64,000 nt of DNA from Congeria kusceri (Eukaryota > Mollusca > Bivalvia > Myida > Dreissenidae): assembly GCA_027627225.1 (NCBI GenBank), contig CM051034.1, forward strand, positions 50,166,081 to 50,230,080, in the 5' to 3' direction. Numbering within the stretch: position 1 is the stretch's first letter; the number at the start of each line of letters is the position of its first letter. This document shows positions 36,998 to 45,491 of the stretch, in pieces. The position numbers and the translations under genes were made by a program. A model generated the notes under the pieces. That model made no database searches, had not been told where the DNA came from, and saw only the letters and a list, made by a program, of their open reading frames with translations.

Positions 36998-37477
36998 ATG
37001 TATGCGTTAAGTGTACTTTTGTATATTTTGTTGGCGAATTCAGCATTTGCCAATGAATGTGAATGTGGTGAACACTGTAAACAGCTAAGCGGATACATCA
37101 ACGCAGATATGAATAAATGCTTCTTTGTAGCGAATATAAACCATATGTATGAACCAGTGTTAAGAGTCCACAATTTAGACACTGAAAACATTGTCATCGA
37201 CAAATTGCTAGGTGGAGCTGTATCAAGTCCAACCTTGTTAGTTATCAATGAGCCAAACTACTCGTTCCAACGGTTAACGCAAACATGCGTTAGCATAAAC
37301 TGTACACAATCTGTTTATGTTTCGACATGTAAGTGCTCAACAAATGAAAGCATTTTCGAAACCGTTTGGAGCAAAGTGACATTTTTCTTCAAAAACTACA
37401 ACGAGATATTTTGGTGTATTATTGGTTTATTAGCGGTAGTCATTTGTATATTCATAGTGAAATGCGTTCTTTGCTAG
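36998..37477 (+). CDS. Small type I membrane protein with shared Cys module, 159 aa
   Basis: Signal peptide (MYALSVLLYILLANSAFA), then CECGEHCKQLSGYINADMNK followed by CFF, matching the C-x-C-x(2,3)-C-x(13,14)-C-aromatic module of the proteins at 9176 and 26516. Further cysteines follow (CVSINC, CKC). A membrane span at about residues 136-157 ends in a very short tail (KCVLC) that could be palmitoylated. It looks like a minimal member of the same envelope protein family. Its stop overlaps the stop of the opposing gene in the sequence CTAG. Confidence 0.7.
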   Translation: MYALSVLLYILLANSAFANECECGEHCKQLSGYINADMNKCFFVANINHMYEPVLRVHNLDTENIVIDKLLGGAVSSPTLLVINEPNYSFQRLTQTCVSINCTQSVYVSTCKCSTNESIFETVWSKVTFFFKNYNEIFWCIIGLLAVVICIFIVKCVLC

Positions 37478-38421
37478 AGGAAAACATTCAAGTTCTTACC
37501 ATCAAAGTATTGTACCATATATGATTCATCATTTTGTATTATAGAAATACGATTCAATAAAACATCAAACAAATCACACTGTTCAGTATTGTCTTGTTCT
37601 TCAAGCCGTTGTTCATACAGACACTCGAGAGTGTTGTCAATCTTGAAAGGTCGGTGCGAATCCAAGAAAAACAGTCTGAAGTTGATGAGCTCTGAAATAT
37701 CTGTGCAGTAGAGGTCGTATGTCAAGCATAACAAGCAGCTGTCCGTTTCTATCGTGTCGGTGAGATAGTCAGACAAGTGCGTCAAATATGATTTGATGTC
37801 AGTTTCATTTTCATGTTTCATAAGTCTAACAAGTTCATAAACAAAGGGTGGATGAGCAATCGAAAACGCGATTTCGCTATTGCAGTTAACAGTAAATTTT
37901 GAACCTGCCAATATTCTTCCTTGGCAGCACACGCGAGAGCATGGGGTGTTTATTAAGTGTACTTTTTCCAGCAGATGTTGATATTCTGGAAATATGTTGC
38001 ACTGATCTTCCAGAAGTTGTAATAACAACGTCTGCCTTGGAACAATAGCTTGCAAAAATGTTTCCAAATCAAACACATTTAGGTCGTTACAGTTTTCACC
38101 GACATGAATGTTCAATTCAGGTTTTCGCTGCCTCACATATTGAACATCACAAAACGGCTTTTTGGTGGCAATATTAAACAAGTGTTGAAATGGTTCGATG
38201 AGGTCGTTTGTATTTTGACCATTCTCCGTATTGGTGATAACAAACAGATCTGAGTTTTGCATAGATCCAATTGTTTCTTGGACGCAGTTCATTTCATTGT
38301 TGAAAGTCATAAGTTCCTCAAGGAAGTCTTGTCCTATCGTTTCCATTTTGACAAATGGTTGAATACCACGATCGCTGCAACTCATATATGTGTTAAACAT
38401 AATGCATTGGTAACTCGCCAT
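37474..38421 (-). CDS. Hypothetical protein, 315 aa
   Basis: Start at the first ATG (38421, MASYQCIMF); the longer frame begins at a TTG near the opposing helicase start. The product is soluble and slightly acidic with many cysteines (for example CSRVCCQG near residue 165 and SCLLCLTYDLYC near 225), possibly metal-binding or disulfide-linked, and no known motif. It is divergent from the UL9-like helicase with 56 bases between ATGs. The C-terminus ends YMVQYFDGKNLNVFL. Not recognised. Confidence 0.65.
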   Translation of the reverse strand: MASYQCIMFNTYMSCSDRGIQPFVKMETIGQDFLEELMTFNNEMNCVQETIGSMQNSDLFVITNTENGQNTNDLIEPFQHLFNIATKKPFCDVQYVRQRKPELNIHVGENCNDLNVFDLETFLQAIVPRQTLLLQLLEDQCNIFPEYQHLLEKVHLINTPCSRVCCQGRILAGSKFTVNCNSEIAFSIAHPPFVYELVRLMKHENETDIKSYLTHLSDYLTDTIETDSCLLCLTYDLYCTDISELINFRLFFLDSHRPFKIDNTLECLYEQRLEEQDNTEQCDLFDVLLNRISIIQNDESYMVQYFDGKNLNVFL

Positions 38422-38477
38422 ATGTAACGTGCAGTCAAGCCTATAATCGCTAGTGTCATTGCCATCCGAGGACAACG

Positions 38478-40673
38478 ATGGCTATGACGGTCGATAAACT
38501 CGATTTAGCCGTTTATGGCACCGATTGTGAAGCGTTAGTAAAAGCACTACAACAATCATTTCGAGTCTTTAAACACAACTGCGATAAGCTGCCAAACATT
38601 TACAACAAATACTTGAAGGAGAAGCAGTTTTACTCACTGTATGTTCGCTCACATATGGGTTCTGGAAAGACAACTCAACTTAGGAATATTATACGACACT
38701 TCAAACGATCATCGATACTATCGAAAAAGGAACTCAAAGCGCTGATTATATCACCACGACAAATGTTCACATCATGTATTGTCAATAAACTGAATGACTT
38801 TCAAGACTATAGACATGTGAAGAAGCCATATTCGTGCATCAAGCATCCTCGACTAGTCGTTCAGGTGCAATCGTTGAGACACTTTGAAGATATTGAAATC
38901 GACTCGTTCAGCGTCAAAGGTTATAGCGTCGTGATACTAGACGAAGCGCATAGCATTGTTGATGAGTTGTTCACAGATCTTATGACTCCTCAACAAAAAC
39001 GACATTCCATAAATACCTTTGTAAAAGTGTTACGTGCTATACCGAGATGGATTTGCTTGGATGCTCATTTATCGCTCGATTTGATCAACATATTTAAGGC
39101 CATTGATATTTCGAGCGGAATCGACAAACATATGATGTGCTTAGTAAACACATATAAACGAGATGACTTCAAGCTCATCTTTTATCGAAAATGTTTGTAT
39201 TCTGCATTGGTCATACGATTGCTCAAAGCCAAATTGAACAAATCAGCAACGTTTGCCAAATACAAGCCTTTGCTATGCACACAGAAGATAAAATGCTTAT
39301 TTGACGAAGACCATTCCGATACAACAGAACACATTTTTCGAACAATATACATTAGAGACATGTTGCGGGGAAAGGACAGTAGCGATTTGTTAGTAGACTT
39401 ACAAGATGAGTTGGTACGCGGTAAGAAAATCTGCGTTACTACATCGACGAAGAAACAAGCACAACTGCTGTATTCTGTGTTTACATCTTGTGCTTATGAA
39501 GTTATACTATTAACAAAAGACAGTAGCGAGGAGCAAAAGCGCAACTTTGCCAGCGAACCGGACAAATACATAAAGGGTTGTCAATTGTTCATCTACACAA
39601 CAGCATTCCAAGTTGGAATCGATGTGTCTGCAACTGTTCCCTACTTTGACATCCACTACATATTCATGGAATGCTCAACTAACGTTCCTTCACCTGGTGC
39701 TTTCGTCCAGGCGTTGGGTAGAATACGAACGCTTAAAAGCAACACCTACAAAATTGTGGTAATGGATACTACCAAACGAAATATACTCGAAACGCTAGAC
39801 AGTAACTCCCTTGTTCCTCTGGATCGAAATCTGATCATCCCTGATTGCAATGACAGCATCAAGGAATTGTTGACCAATTTCCATTTCAAAGAACGAGCTA
39901 TCGGAAAAAATCCGGTTTTGTATTTGGAGATGTTCATCCGTCTCTTATCGTGTAAAGCTAAACCGTACGCATTGATAAATGGTGAGTTGTTTCCTGTAGA
40001 CCAGGTTGTCAACTTTAACAACTTTCAGTATTCATACAACGACTACAACGTGTTTGTTGATACATTTATTAGACAATACGAGCATGAAATTCAACAAGAG
40101 TTAGACAAGTACATCAACAATATATGGACACGTTTGGAAACCAGCTCTATTTACGTGTCAACGCTAGTCAACAACTTCGATGCCTTCATTCTTCTACCAG
40201 ATAACCTGAGCCGAAGCGAGTGTTTGCTAAAGGTGTGTCAATTCACATCGTTTCCTTTTGGATTTGTATACACATATATTTTTGGTACAGACAACGAATT
40301 GAAAGAAAACTACTGCGAGCAAAATATCAAAACGTACTTTCCAAAGTGCACGTTAAACGATCTGAATAGGCTCAAAGGTGTGTTTGGAACATTCGTGAAA
40401 TGTTGCTCAATGAATTCGCCGTGTCGATGGAAACTCATAAAAGACCATTACCAGCTGTTCCTTCATTCGTTCAAGAACGATATTGTGTTCTGTTATAGCA
40501 AATTTGTAAACGTGGTTGTTAGTCGGGCTGCATCTATAGACGATTTGTTTCGGAAACTACTGTCCAAAGCGCTACGAGTGTTTGTATTCAATGACTATGT
40601 TGACTTAACAGAGTTGAGGTCGTATACGACGATTATAGATGTGGACAAACTGATCAGCTATAACACGACGTAG
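38478..40673 (+). CDS. UL9-like origin-binding DEAH-box helicase (superfamily 2), 731 aa
   Basis: Walker A SHMGSGKTTQLRN (about residues 58-70), motif II VVILDEAHSI (about 151-160), KKICVTTSTKKQAQLLY (about 315-331), motif V-like TTAFQVGIDVS (about 374-384) and motif VI QALGRIRT (about 411-418). The RxxMGSGKTT form and overall order match the herpesvirus UL9 origin-binding protein, which unwinds the replication origin. The C-terminal 280 residues, where origin recognition would lie, have no recognisable motif. ATG at 38478. Divergent from the gene at 38421. A virus transcription-type DEAH helicase is less likely given the context of other replication genes. Confidence 0.8.
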   Translation: MAMTVDKLDLAVYGTDCEALVKALQQSFRVFKHNCDKLPNIYNKYLKEKQFYSLYVRSHMGSGKTTQLRNIIRHFKRSSILSKKELKALIISPRQMFTSCIVNKLNDFQDYRHVKKPYSCIKHPRLVVQVQSLRHFEDIEIDSFSVKGYSVVILDEAHSIVDELFTDLMTPQQKRHSINTFVKVLRAIPRWICLDAHLSLDLINIFKAIDISSGIDKHMMCLVNTYKRDDFKLIFYRKCLYSALVIRLLKAKLNKSATFAKYKPLLCTQKIKCLFDEDHSDTTEHIFRTIYIRDMLRGKDSSDLLVDLQDELVRGKKICVTTSTKKQAQLLYSVFTSCAYEVILLTKDSSEEQKRNFASEPDKYIKGCQLFIYTTAFQVGIDVSATVPYFDIHYIFMECSTNVPSPGAFVQALGRIRTLKSNTYKIVVMDTTKRNILETLDSNSLVPLDRNLIIPDCNDSIKELLTNFHFKERAIGKNPVLYLEMFIRLLSCKAKPYALINGELFPVDQVVNFNNFQYSYNDYNVFVDTFIRQYEHEIQQELDKYINNIWTRLETSSIYVSTLVNNFDAFILLPDNLSRSECLLKVCQFTSFPFGFVYTYIFGTDNELKENYCEQNIKTYFPKCTLNDLNRLKGVFGTFVKCCSMNSPCRWKLIKDHYQLFLHSFKNDIVFCYSKFVNVVVSRAASIDDLFRKLLSKALRVFVFNDYVDLTELRSYTTIIDVDKLISYNTT

Positions 40674-40836
40674 TTAGTTGCTAGACTTCTAGCCAGCATA
40701 ACATATCTGTAATCACATGTGCAATATACAATAAAATCAAACAACTGAATAAACATTTCAGCGTTATTATTTCAGGCGACATGATTTGCATTTGTGTGAC
40801 GTGAACCATTTTTGGTTGATATACATTTTTTCCTCG
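40674..40836. other. Convergent intergenic region
   Basis: At 163 bases this is the longest non-coding stretch in the window. It lies between the 3' ends of the UL9-like helicase and the 40837 gene and carries AATAAA at 40730-40735 for the helicase. I see no open frame, strong hairpin or repeat in it. Confidence 0.6.
40730..40735 (+). terminator. Poly(A) signal after the UL9-like helicase
   Basis: AATAAA about 57 bases after the helicase stop. Confidence 0.5.
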
Positions 40837-41526
40837 TTACTGTTGAGATATGCCTTTCTCATTTAGCCGGCGTTCAAATATGGTGCGATTGATATTGACA
40901 AATTTACTCTTATCGTGAGAGTCAATAAAATGATAGCAATAGTTAGCACTGGACGAAGACTGGTCGTTTCTATCACATACGTTAGATCTTCCAGTTTTCA
41001 GATATCCAGTGTTTTTCTCACAGCTTAGACATCTGTACGAATCAGGAAATCGTTCGTTACCCTGAAGAGTGATATGACTGTATAGCTTAACTAACATCTC
41101 TTCCGTGGATTGCAGAAAACTCATTTTTTCTTCATTTATGTGAAATCGTTTCCAATAATTGAACCATATGGAATCGAACACGTTGCATAAATCTGGTAAA
41201 GTAGTGGCGGTATTCTCAGAACAAAAGTTATCATAAAGCGATTTGTCATCGTGACTCATTTCTATGACTCGAATTAGTCTTTCATACGATACTATACATG
41301 CTCGTAGACTAAACGAGACATTCATGTAAAAATAGTCATATTCAAAATCACCCAGGTTGATCGAAGTAAGAATTTCCAAATTACGTTTGAACGCTGGAAG
41401 CAAATTGTTTAAAACAGTAAACGACAATTGCTGAGAGGCCTCGGCAAGATATCGACATTTTTCTATCAATGACAATGCAACCAATAATTCACACTGCGTT
41501 TCAGATCGTAACTCAAACGAAGCCAT
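40837..41526 (-). CDS. Hypothetical protein, 229 aa, possible zinc-binding C-terminus
   Basis: Start placed at the ATG at 41526 (MASFELRSETQC), because the ATG at 41598 would lie within the end of the upstream OTU-like gene. Residues 1-160 are helical. Residues about 165-205 contain CLSC, a later C and then CYH, spaced like a zinc ribbon (RCLSCEKNTGYL, SNVCDRND, ANYCYHF). No catalytic motif. It follows the OTU/death-like gene on the same strand by 46 bases, so the two may be co-transcribed. Not recognised. Confidence 0.6.
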   Translation of the reverse strand: MASFELRSETQCELLVALSLIEKCRYLAEASQQLSFTVLNNLLPAFKRNLEILTSINLGDFEYDYFYMNVSFSLRACIVSYERLIRVIEMSHDDKSLYDNFCSENTATTLPDLCNVFDSIWFNYWKRFHINEEKMSFLQSTEEMLVKLYSHITLQGNERFPDSYRCLSCEKNTGYLKTGRSNVCDRNDQSSSSANYCYHFIDSHDKSKFVNINRTIFERRLNEKGISQQ

Positions 41527-41572
41527 AACTAACGTTAAACAAAAAACACAACATATTGTTTCATATACAAAT

Positions 41573-42547
41573 TTATTGAACGATCGGTTTGACAACATTG
41601 ACAAAACAGTTTGCAATCTTTCGAACGATATCGCATAATTTGTGATTGCATTTTCTGATGTGCATTTGAAGATCTTTATTGGGAATCGTTAGTTCTGTAG
41701 CTTCCTCCATGCCCAAAATCATATAGGCTCGACCGAGAATCACAAAAGGTTCAAATTTGTTTTGTTGGCATATCACGTTGGCTTCTTGGTACCACTCTGA
41801 GAACACTTGCTGAAATATTTCTGGTTCGGCCATATCGCGTCGTAGTTTACCAAAGTATTTGTGTTTTGGATATCCTATTAACTCACAAAAATGTTCTGCG
41901 TTACTCGCGTCTAAGTTATTTATGAACACTTCTTGAAGGAAGTGAAACGAAGAGTAAATGGTCTTTGGATCGCTTTCTGCAGAATTTCTCTTTACACGAA
42001 ATGGGAAGGCCGATACTATTGCAAACTGGTATCTACCATTGCCCAAATCATTGGCCGCAATGCAAATGGTTGTCTCTCCGTCGTACGCGTATTCATCAAC
42101 TTTGCCTCTTGTCAGTTTATCAACTAATGGGCAAAACGTAAATGCTGGTGTTAGCGTACTTTGACTTGGTATGATGACGTGTATTTTGAGCTGCAAAAAT
42201 GTAGCTGCTGCTTTTACTTCAAGAAAAGGTGGTAATGGACTAGGGTCAAAATGTCTAAGCTGTTCATCCACATAACTGGCAATGCAAACATTTTCCTCTT
42301 CTTCTAGCTTTTCATACAGGACTCGATTGCTCCACGAATGTTTCAAAAAATGAAGTATTTCGTGACAGAATTCATGCCTAAATTCAGTAGTTCCAGTTAT
42401 CGCGAAAGATAAAGCGGCATACAAATCTCTGCATGGAAGTGTTGATAACCGCCCAGTTTTCATTTGATAAAAAGGTTCTGGAGCCTTGATGTTTAACCTA
42501 CTTTGTAAGAGGTTTTGTTGCTGTCGCTTGTTCAGAAAATGATACAT
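41573..42547 (-). CDS. OTU-like pseudoprotease fused to a death-fold-like domain, 324 aa
   Basis: The OTU-like region is at about residues 30-180: LPCRDLYAALSFAI corresponds to the OTU block (DGNCLYRALS-type) with Asp at the cysteine position, then FLEVKAAATFLQLKIHVI and GRYQFAIVSAF, where the histidine is also missing. Residues about 212-286 (FCELIGYPKHKYF, FSEWYQEANVIC, FVILGRAYMILGMEEATEL) match in pattern the death-fold-like protein at 8742. ATG at 42547. It is divergent from the 42653 OTU-like gene by 105 bases, so two family members share one promoter region. An OTU-plus-death-fold fusion would link ubiquitin binding to death or inflammatory signalling complexes (inference). Confidence 0.6.
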   Translation of the reverse strand: MYHFLNKRQQQNLLQSRLNIKAPEPFYQMKTGRLSTLPCRDLYAALSFAITGTTEFRHEFCHEILHFLKHSWSNRVLYEKLEEEENVCIASYVDEQLRHFDPSPLPPFLEVKAAATFLQLKIHVIIPSQSTLTPAFTFCPLVDKLTRGKVDEYAYDGETTICIAANDLGNGRYQFAIVSAFPFRVKRNSAESDPKTIYSSFHFLQEVFINNLDASNAEHFCELIGYPKHKYFGKLRRDMAEPEIFQQVFSEWYQEANVICQQNKFEPFVILGRAYMILGMEEATELTIPNKDLQMHIRKCNHKLCDIVRKIANCFVNVVKPIVQ

Positions 42548-42652
42548 CTTGATTAGCAAAACACAAACGACAAAAATGAGCTAAATACATTTTTCTCTCA
42601 AAATAACTATTAACAGCAAATTGTTAGCTAAAAGCCTTAAATAAACCTCATA

Positions 42653-44527
42653 ATGGCAACGTTCGCGGACGATGTATTACCGCTTCCTATCACATATCTC
42701 CAGAGACATAAACTAGCGAAATTGGTTTGGGAAACGGCATTACCAGGCAAACCGTTCCCTGGATTAAAGACACATTTAGAGGTAGCATATGATGGACCGT
42801 TTCGAGTTAAAATACTAGATTCAAACAAGCTTTCCTTCTACAAATCGCTGTCCTGGTATTTATTTGCAACAGAAGACAATTTCAATCTTGTACATAACGC
42901 AATTGTCAAACATGCAAGAGACAATACCTCTGCTTTGAAAAAGATATTCCTGAAAGAAAGGCCGTGTGGTGATGAATCGGAAAATGTGTTTGACTATCTG
43001 AGGAATTCAGCAAGAACAAATAGAAATGCGTCGTTAATAGATGTTTACACGGCAGCACATTTTCTTAAATTTGGCATCGCGTTATTTGATTCTAGTGAAC
43101 ACACAAAAATAACGATGATTGGACCAGAATGCGTTGATAAACATACAGCTAAATCTGACCATCCATTCGCTATTTTGCTATCCTGGTCTTCTAGCGGCGA
43201 CAAAAACACGTTTCATTTTGCACCTATAAGATCTTATACTAGAAGCAAACACTCAACAGTAGACGAAGACGATGAACCCGAAAATGAGCAATCGGTTATG
43301 AAAAGCACACAAACTGAATTTGCGTTAAGTTTAACGAAAGAAGAACTAAACTCCAATGTTGTTCTAGCCGACTGTTGTAATAACAGCTATGTAACGATAC
43401 CATATGTAATTGCCAAATCATACTCGGACAATCTAGCCGAATTTGTTGGTGAAATACTGGAAACCAGTATGTCTGTAACCACTTTACAGATACTAAAGGC
43501 GTACATGATCGGACCCTCTAAATATCTGAGTAAAGATCTGAATGCTGATCTGTACGAATTCGCTAGGCGATGGAAAATTCAGTCTCTTGTAAACAAAATC
43601 GATGATCTGGTATATCGCTCGTCGCTTAACAACGTTATAAATTTTGCGAATGACATTAGTTTGTCCGAGTCAAGTCAATTCTACAAGTATATAGAAACTC
43701 TTTTATACCGTTCAAAATTACACGATCTAAAGCGTATACACATTAATTCGAAGAGCGAATGCCACATTAAGCTGAACAGTTTTCTCGACAGAATGATTAT
43801 TGCTAAAGAAAACTCAAAACCACTTGCGTCCTGGTACAAGTTACCACACGTTTTAGTTTGTGCCGACACAGAATCTCGATACTTCGGACAGTACTTTAAT
43901 GGTGAAACCTGGTGCTCATTGTTTCTCTCTGAATCAATAAAGCGCGTGTTGCCATACTTGGTAGACAACAAGTACTGCGTGTTTGATGACACGTTGTATT
44001 TCATAAAAGATCAACACACTTTAGGTGAAGTGTATTTGATCAACAATCATAGCGGAATTGTTACTTATAACGACATTCCATCGGGGGTGTCCAATCCAAG
44101 AATAGCAACCACATCGGATAAAACAGCCATGCTATTACTTTCGAACGAAACTGATAGAAAAGTTGCAGAAGTTTTAAAGATGTCTGATAGTCCTGTAACG
44201 ATATCCCCATGGCGAACTATCCCTCCAGAACAATACCAATTTACATTCGTAGAACAAGGGTGTATTTTGTACGAAATAGAGAACTATAAATTAGCACTGA
44301 AAACCGATGCGGCAAGACCAACGCAAGCACTCGTTACTGTTCACTGTTCAGCAAAGTCACCAGAAATCTACCACTATGAAATCACCGACTGTCAAATATT
44401 TGCAGAGCGTCGAGCTACAAACAACATGCATCGAGTACAGATACCTAAACAGAGGAACGAATCGTCAAAATTTTTCATTGTATCTTTGCCAGTTTTTGCT
44501 GAACATTTTGCAGCGTACTACGCTTAA
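42653..44527 (+). CDS. OTU-like, BTB/BACK-like and propeller-like multidomain protein, 624 aa
   Basis: The OTU-like region (about 50-195) has DSNKLSFYKSLSWYLF, with serine at the cysteine position, then SLIDVYTAAHFLKFGIALF and FHFAPIRSY, where a histidine may remain. Residues about 228-325 read like a BTB domain: NSNVVLADCCNNSYVTIPYV, then ILKAYMIGPSKYL and LYEFARRWKIQSLVNKI. These are followed by a BACK-like start (NNVINFANDISLSES). Residues about 395-624 are propeller-like (YFGQYFNGETWC, KYCVFDDTLYFI). BTB-BACK-kelch proteins serve as cullin-3 ubiquitin ligase adaptors, and poxviruses encode such proteins. The added OTU-like head is unusual. ATG at 42653. Confidence 0.7.
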   Translation: MATFADDVLPLPITYLQRHKLAKLVWETALPGKPFPGLKTHLEVAYDGPFRVKILDSNKLSFYKSLSWYLFATEDNFNLVHNAIVKHARDNTSALKKIFLKERPCGDESENVFDYLRNSARTNRNASLIDVYTAAHFLKFGIALFDSSEHTKITMIGPECVDKHTAKSDHPFAILLSWSSSGDKNTFHFAPIRSYTRSKHSTVDEDDEPENEQSVMKSTQTEFALSLTKEELNSNVVLADCCNNSYVTIPYVIAKSYSDNLAEFVGEILETSMSVTTLQILKAYMIGPSKYLSKDLNADLYEFARRWKIQSLVNKIDDLVYRSSLNNVINFANDISLSESSQFYKYIETLLYRSKLHDLKRIHINSKSECHIKLNSFLDRMIIAKENSKPLASWYKLPHVLVCADTESRYFGQYFNGETWCSLFLSESIKRVLPYLVDNKYCVFDDTLYFIKDQHTLGEVYLINNHSGIVTYNDIPSGVSNPRIATTSDKTAMLLLSNETDRKVAEVLKMSDSPVTISPWRTIPPEQYQFTFVEQGCILYEIENYKLALKTDAARPTQALVTVHCSAKSPEIYHYEITDCQIFAERRATNNMHRVQIPKQRNESSKFFIVSLPVFAEHFAAYYA

Positions 44528-44540
44528 ACGAAAAAACAAG

Positions 44541-44548
44541 TATATACG
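44541..44548 (+). promoter_or_regulatory. TATA-like element of the multi-span membrane protein gene
   Basis: TATATACG, 41-48 bases upstream of the ATG at 44589. An earlier ATG at 44562 would be only 14 bases downstream, too close for the spacing seen elsewhere. Confidence 0.45.
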
Positions 44549-44588
44549 CACAAACCATTGTATGATATGTATGTATCACTGTAAAAAT

Positions 44589-45491
44589 ATGGATGATGGT
44601 ATGCATTTCAATGAAAGTCTTGTTTATATAAACAATTTGTCTGTCACGTTTTTTGCACTCGTTTTCTTGCTTTACGGGTTGTTTAATACACAACAAATGC
44701 TTCGATTTTATAAACTGAAGTTTTACGTGGTATTCATAGTTCACTTTTACGGAATGATACTAAATGGACTACACGGTATAGTCGTTCACCACAAGGTCGT
44801 AAATCTATCATTGGCACTGGAGCTGAGTGTGTTTGCGATACTGTTCTGCATATTTGTTATAACGCTATTTTGGACATACTGGTTTTACCTGAAGCGAATC
44901 TACTCTATGGCGACGGGCTATCCGTTTAAAAGTTTCTCTCGAATTATGCAATGGATGCTGTTTTGGAAAGCCAAACACAGAGATTACTACGATTACGAAA
45001 GCATGCCAAATGATGACAACACGCTCGATGAATCAGCTTCGTTAGGCGAAGAAGTAGAAGATGAGGACGAAAGTGTTCAATCCACTTGGTTCATGTACAT
45101 GAACTATCAAATTTTAGGCAACTATTTGTTTGCACAAATATTCAACATCTTTGCTCTAATGTGTACATACTTTATCAGATCAATGTCTTATATATCAAAC
45201 ATTGACGGAATTGCACACTTAACCTTCCTCAGCATGGGTATGGTTGTGTTTTGCATGATTTTGGGTTATTTCGATTTTAGATACAGACGATTCACCAAGT
45301 CGTTTATCATGCCACATTTAACTTTACTAACGATACTTTTGGCATGGATGATCGAAAACTACAAACGATTCAACAAAGTAAGACCAGAGCCTGTTTCGCT
45401 TATTCTATTTATTGGTACATTTATGCACACAGTGATCAAATTTTCGTTTCTGAGTGAATACACAGGGAGAAAGAGTTTGAAACAAAACTAG
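44589..45491 (+). CDS. Seven-span membrane protein, 300 aa
   Basis: Seven hydrophobic segments: about residues 15-35 (NLSVTFFALVFLLYGLF), 43-62, 75-100 (LELSVFAILFCIFVITLFWT), 175-195, 207-228 (FLSMGMVVFCMILGYF), 238-255 (HLTLLTILLAWMI) and 268-288. A long acidic loop lies between spans three and four (DDNTLDESASLGEEVEDEDE). A potential N-glycosylation site (NES) precedes span one. It may be a gM-like multi-span envelope protein or a captured seven-span receptor; the long acidic loop and lack of receptor hallmarks leave this open. The frame is open far upstream through TTG; ATGs at 44562, 44571 and 44589 are candidates, and TATA spacing favours 44589. Confidence 0.65.
   Translation: MDDGMHFNESLVYINNLSVTFFALVFLLYGLFNTQQMLRFYKLKFYVVFIVHFYGMILNGLHGIVVHHKVVNLSLALELSVFAILFCIFVITLFWTYWFYLKRIYSMATGYPFKSFSRIMQWMLFWKAKHRDYYDYESMPNDDNTLDESASLGEEVEDEDESVQSTWFMYMNYQILGNYLFAQIFNIFALMCTYFIRSMSYISNIDGIAHLTFLSMGMVVFCMILGYFDFRYRRFTKSFIMPHLTLLTILLAWMIENYKRFNKVRPEPVSLILFIGTFMHTVIKFSFLSEYTGRKSLKQN

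Noticed and set aside
44307..44588. Upstream extension of the multi-span membrane protein
   Set aside because: It starts at a non-ATG codon within the OTU/BTB-like gene and before the TATA-like element at 44541.
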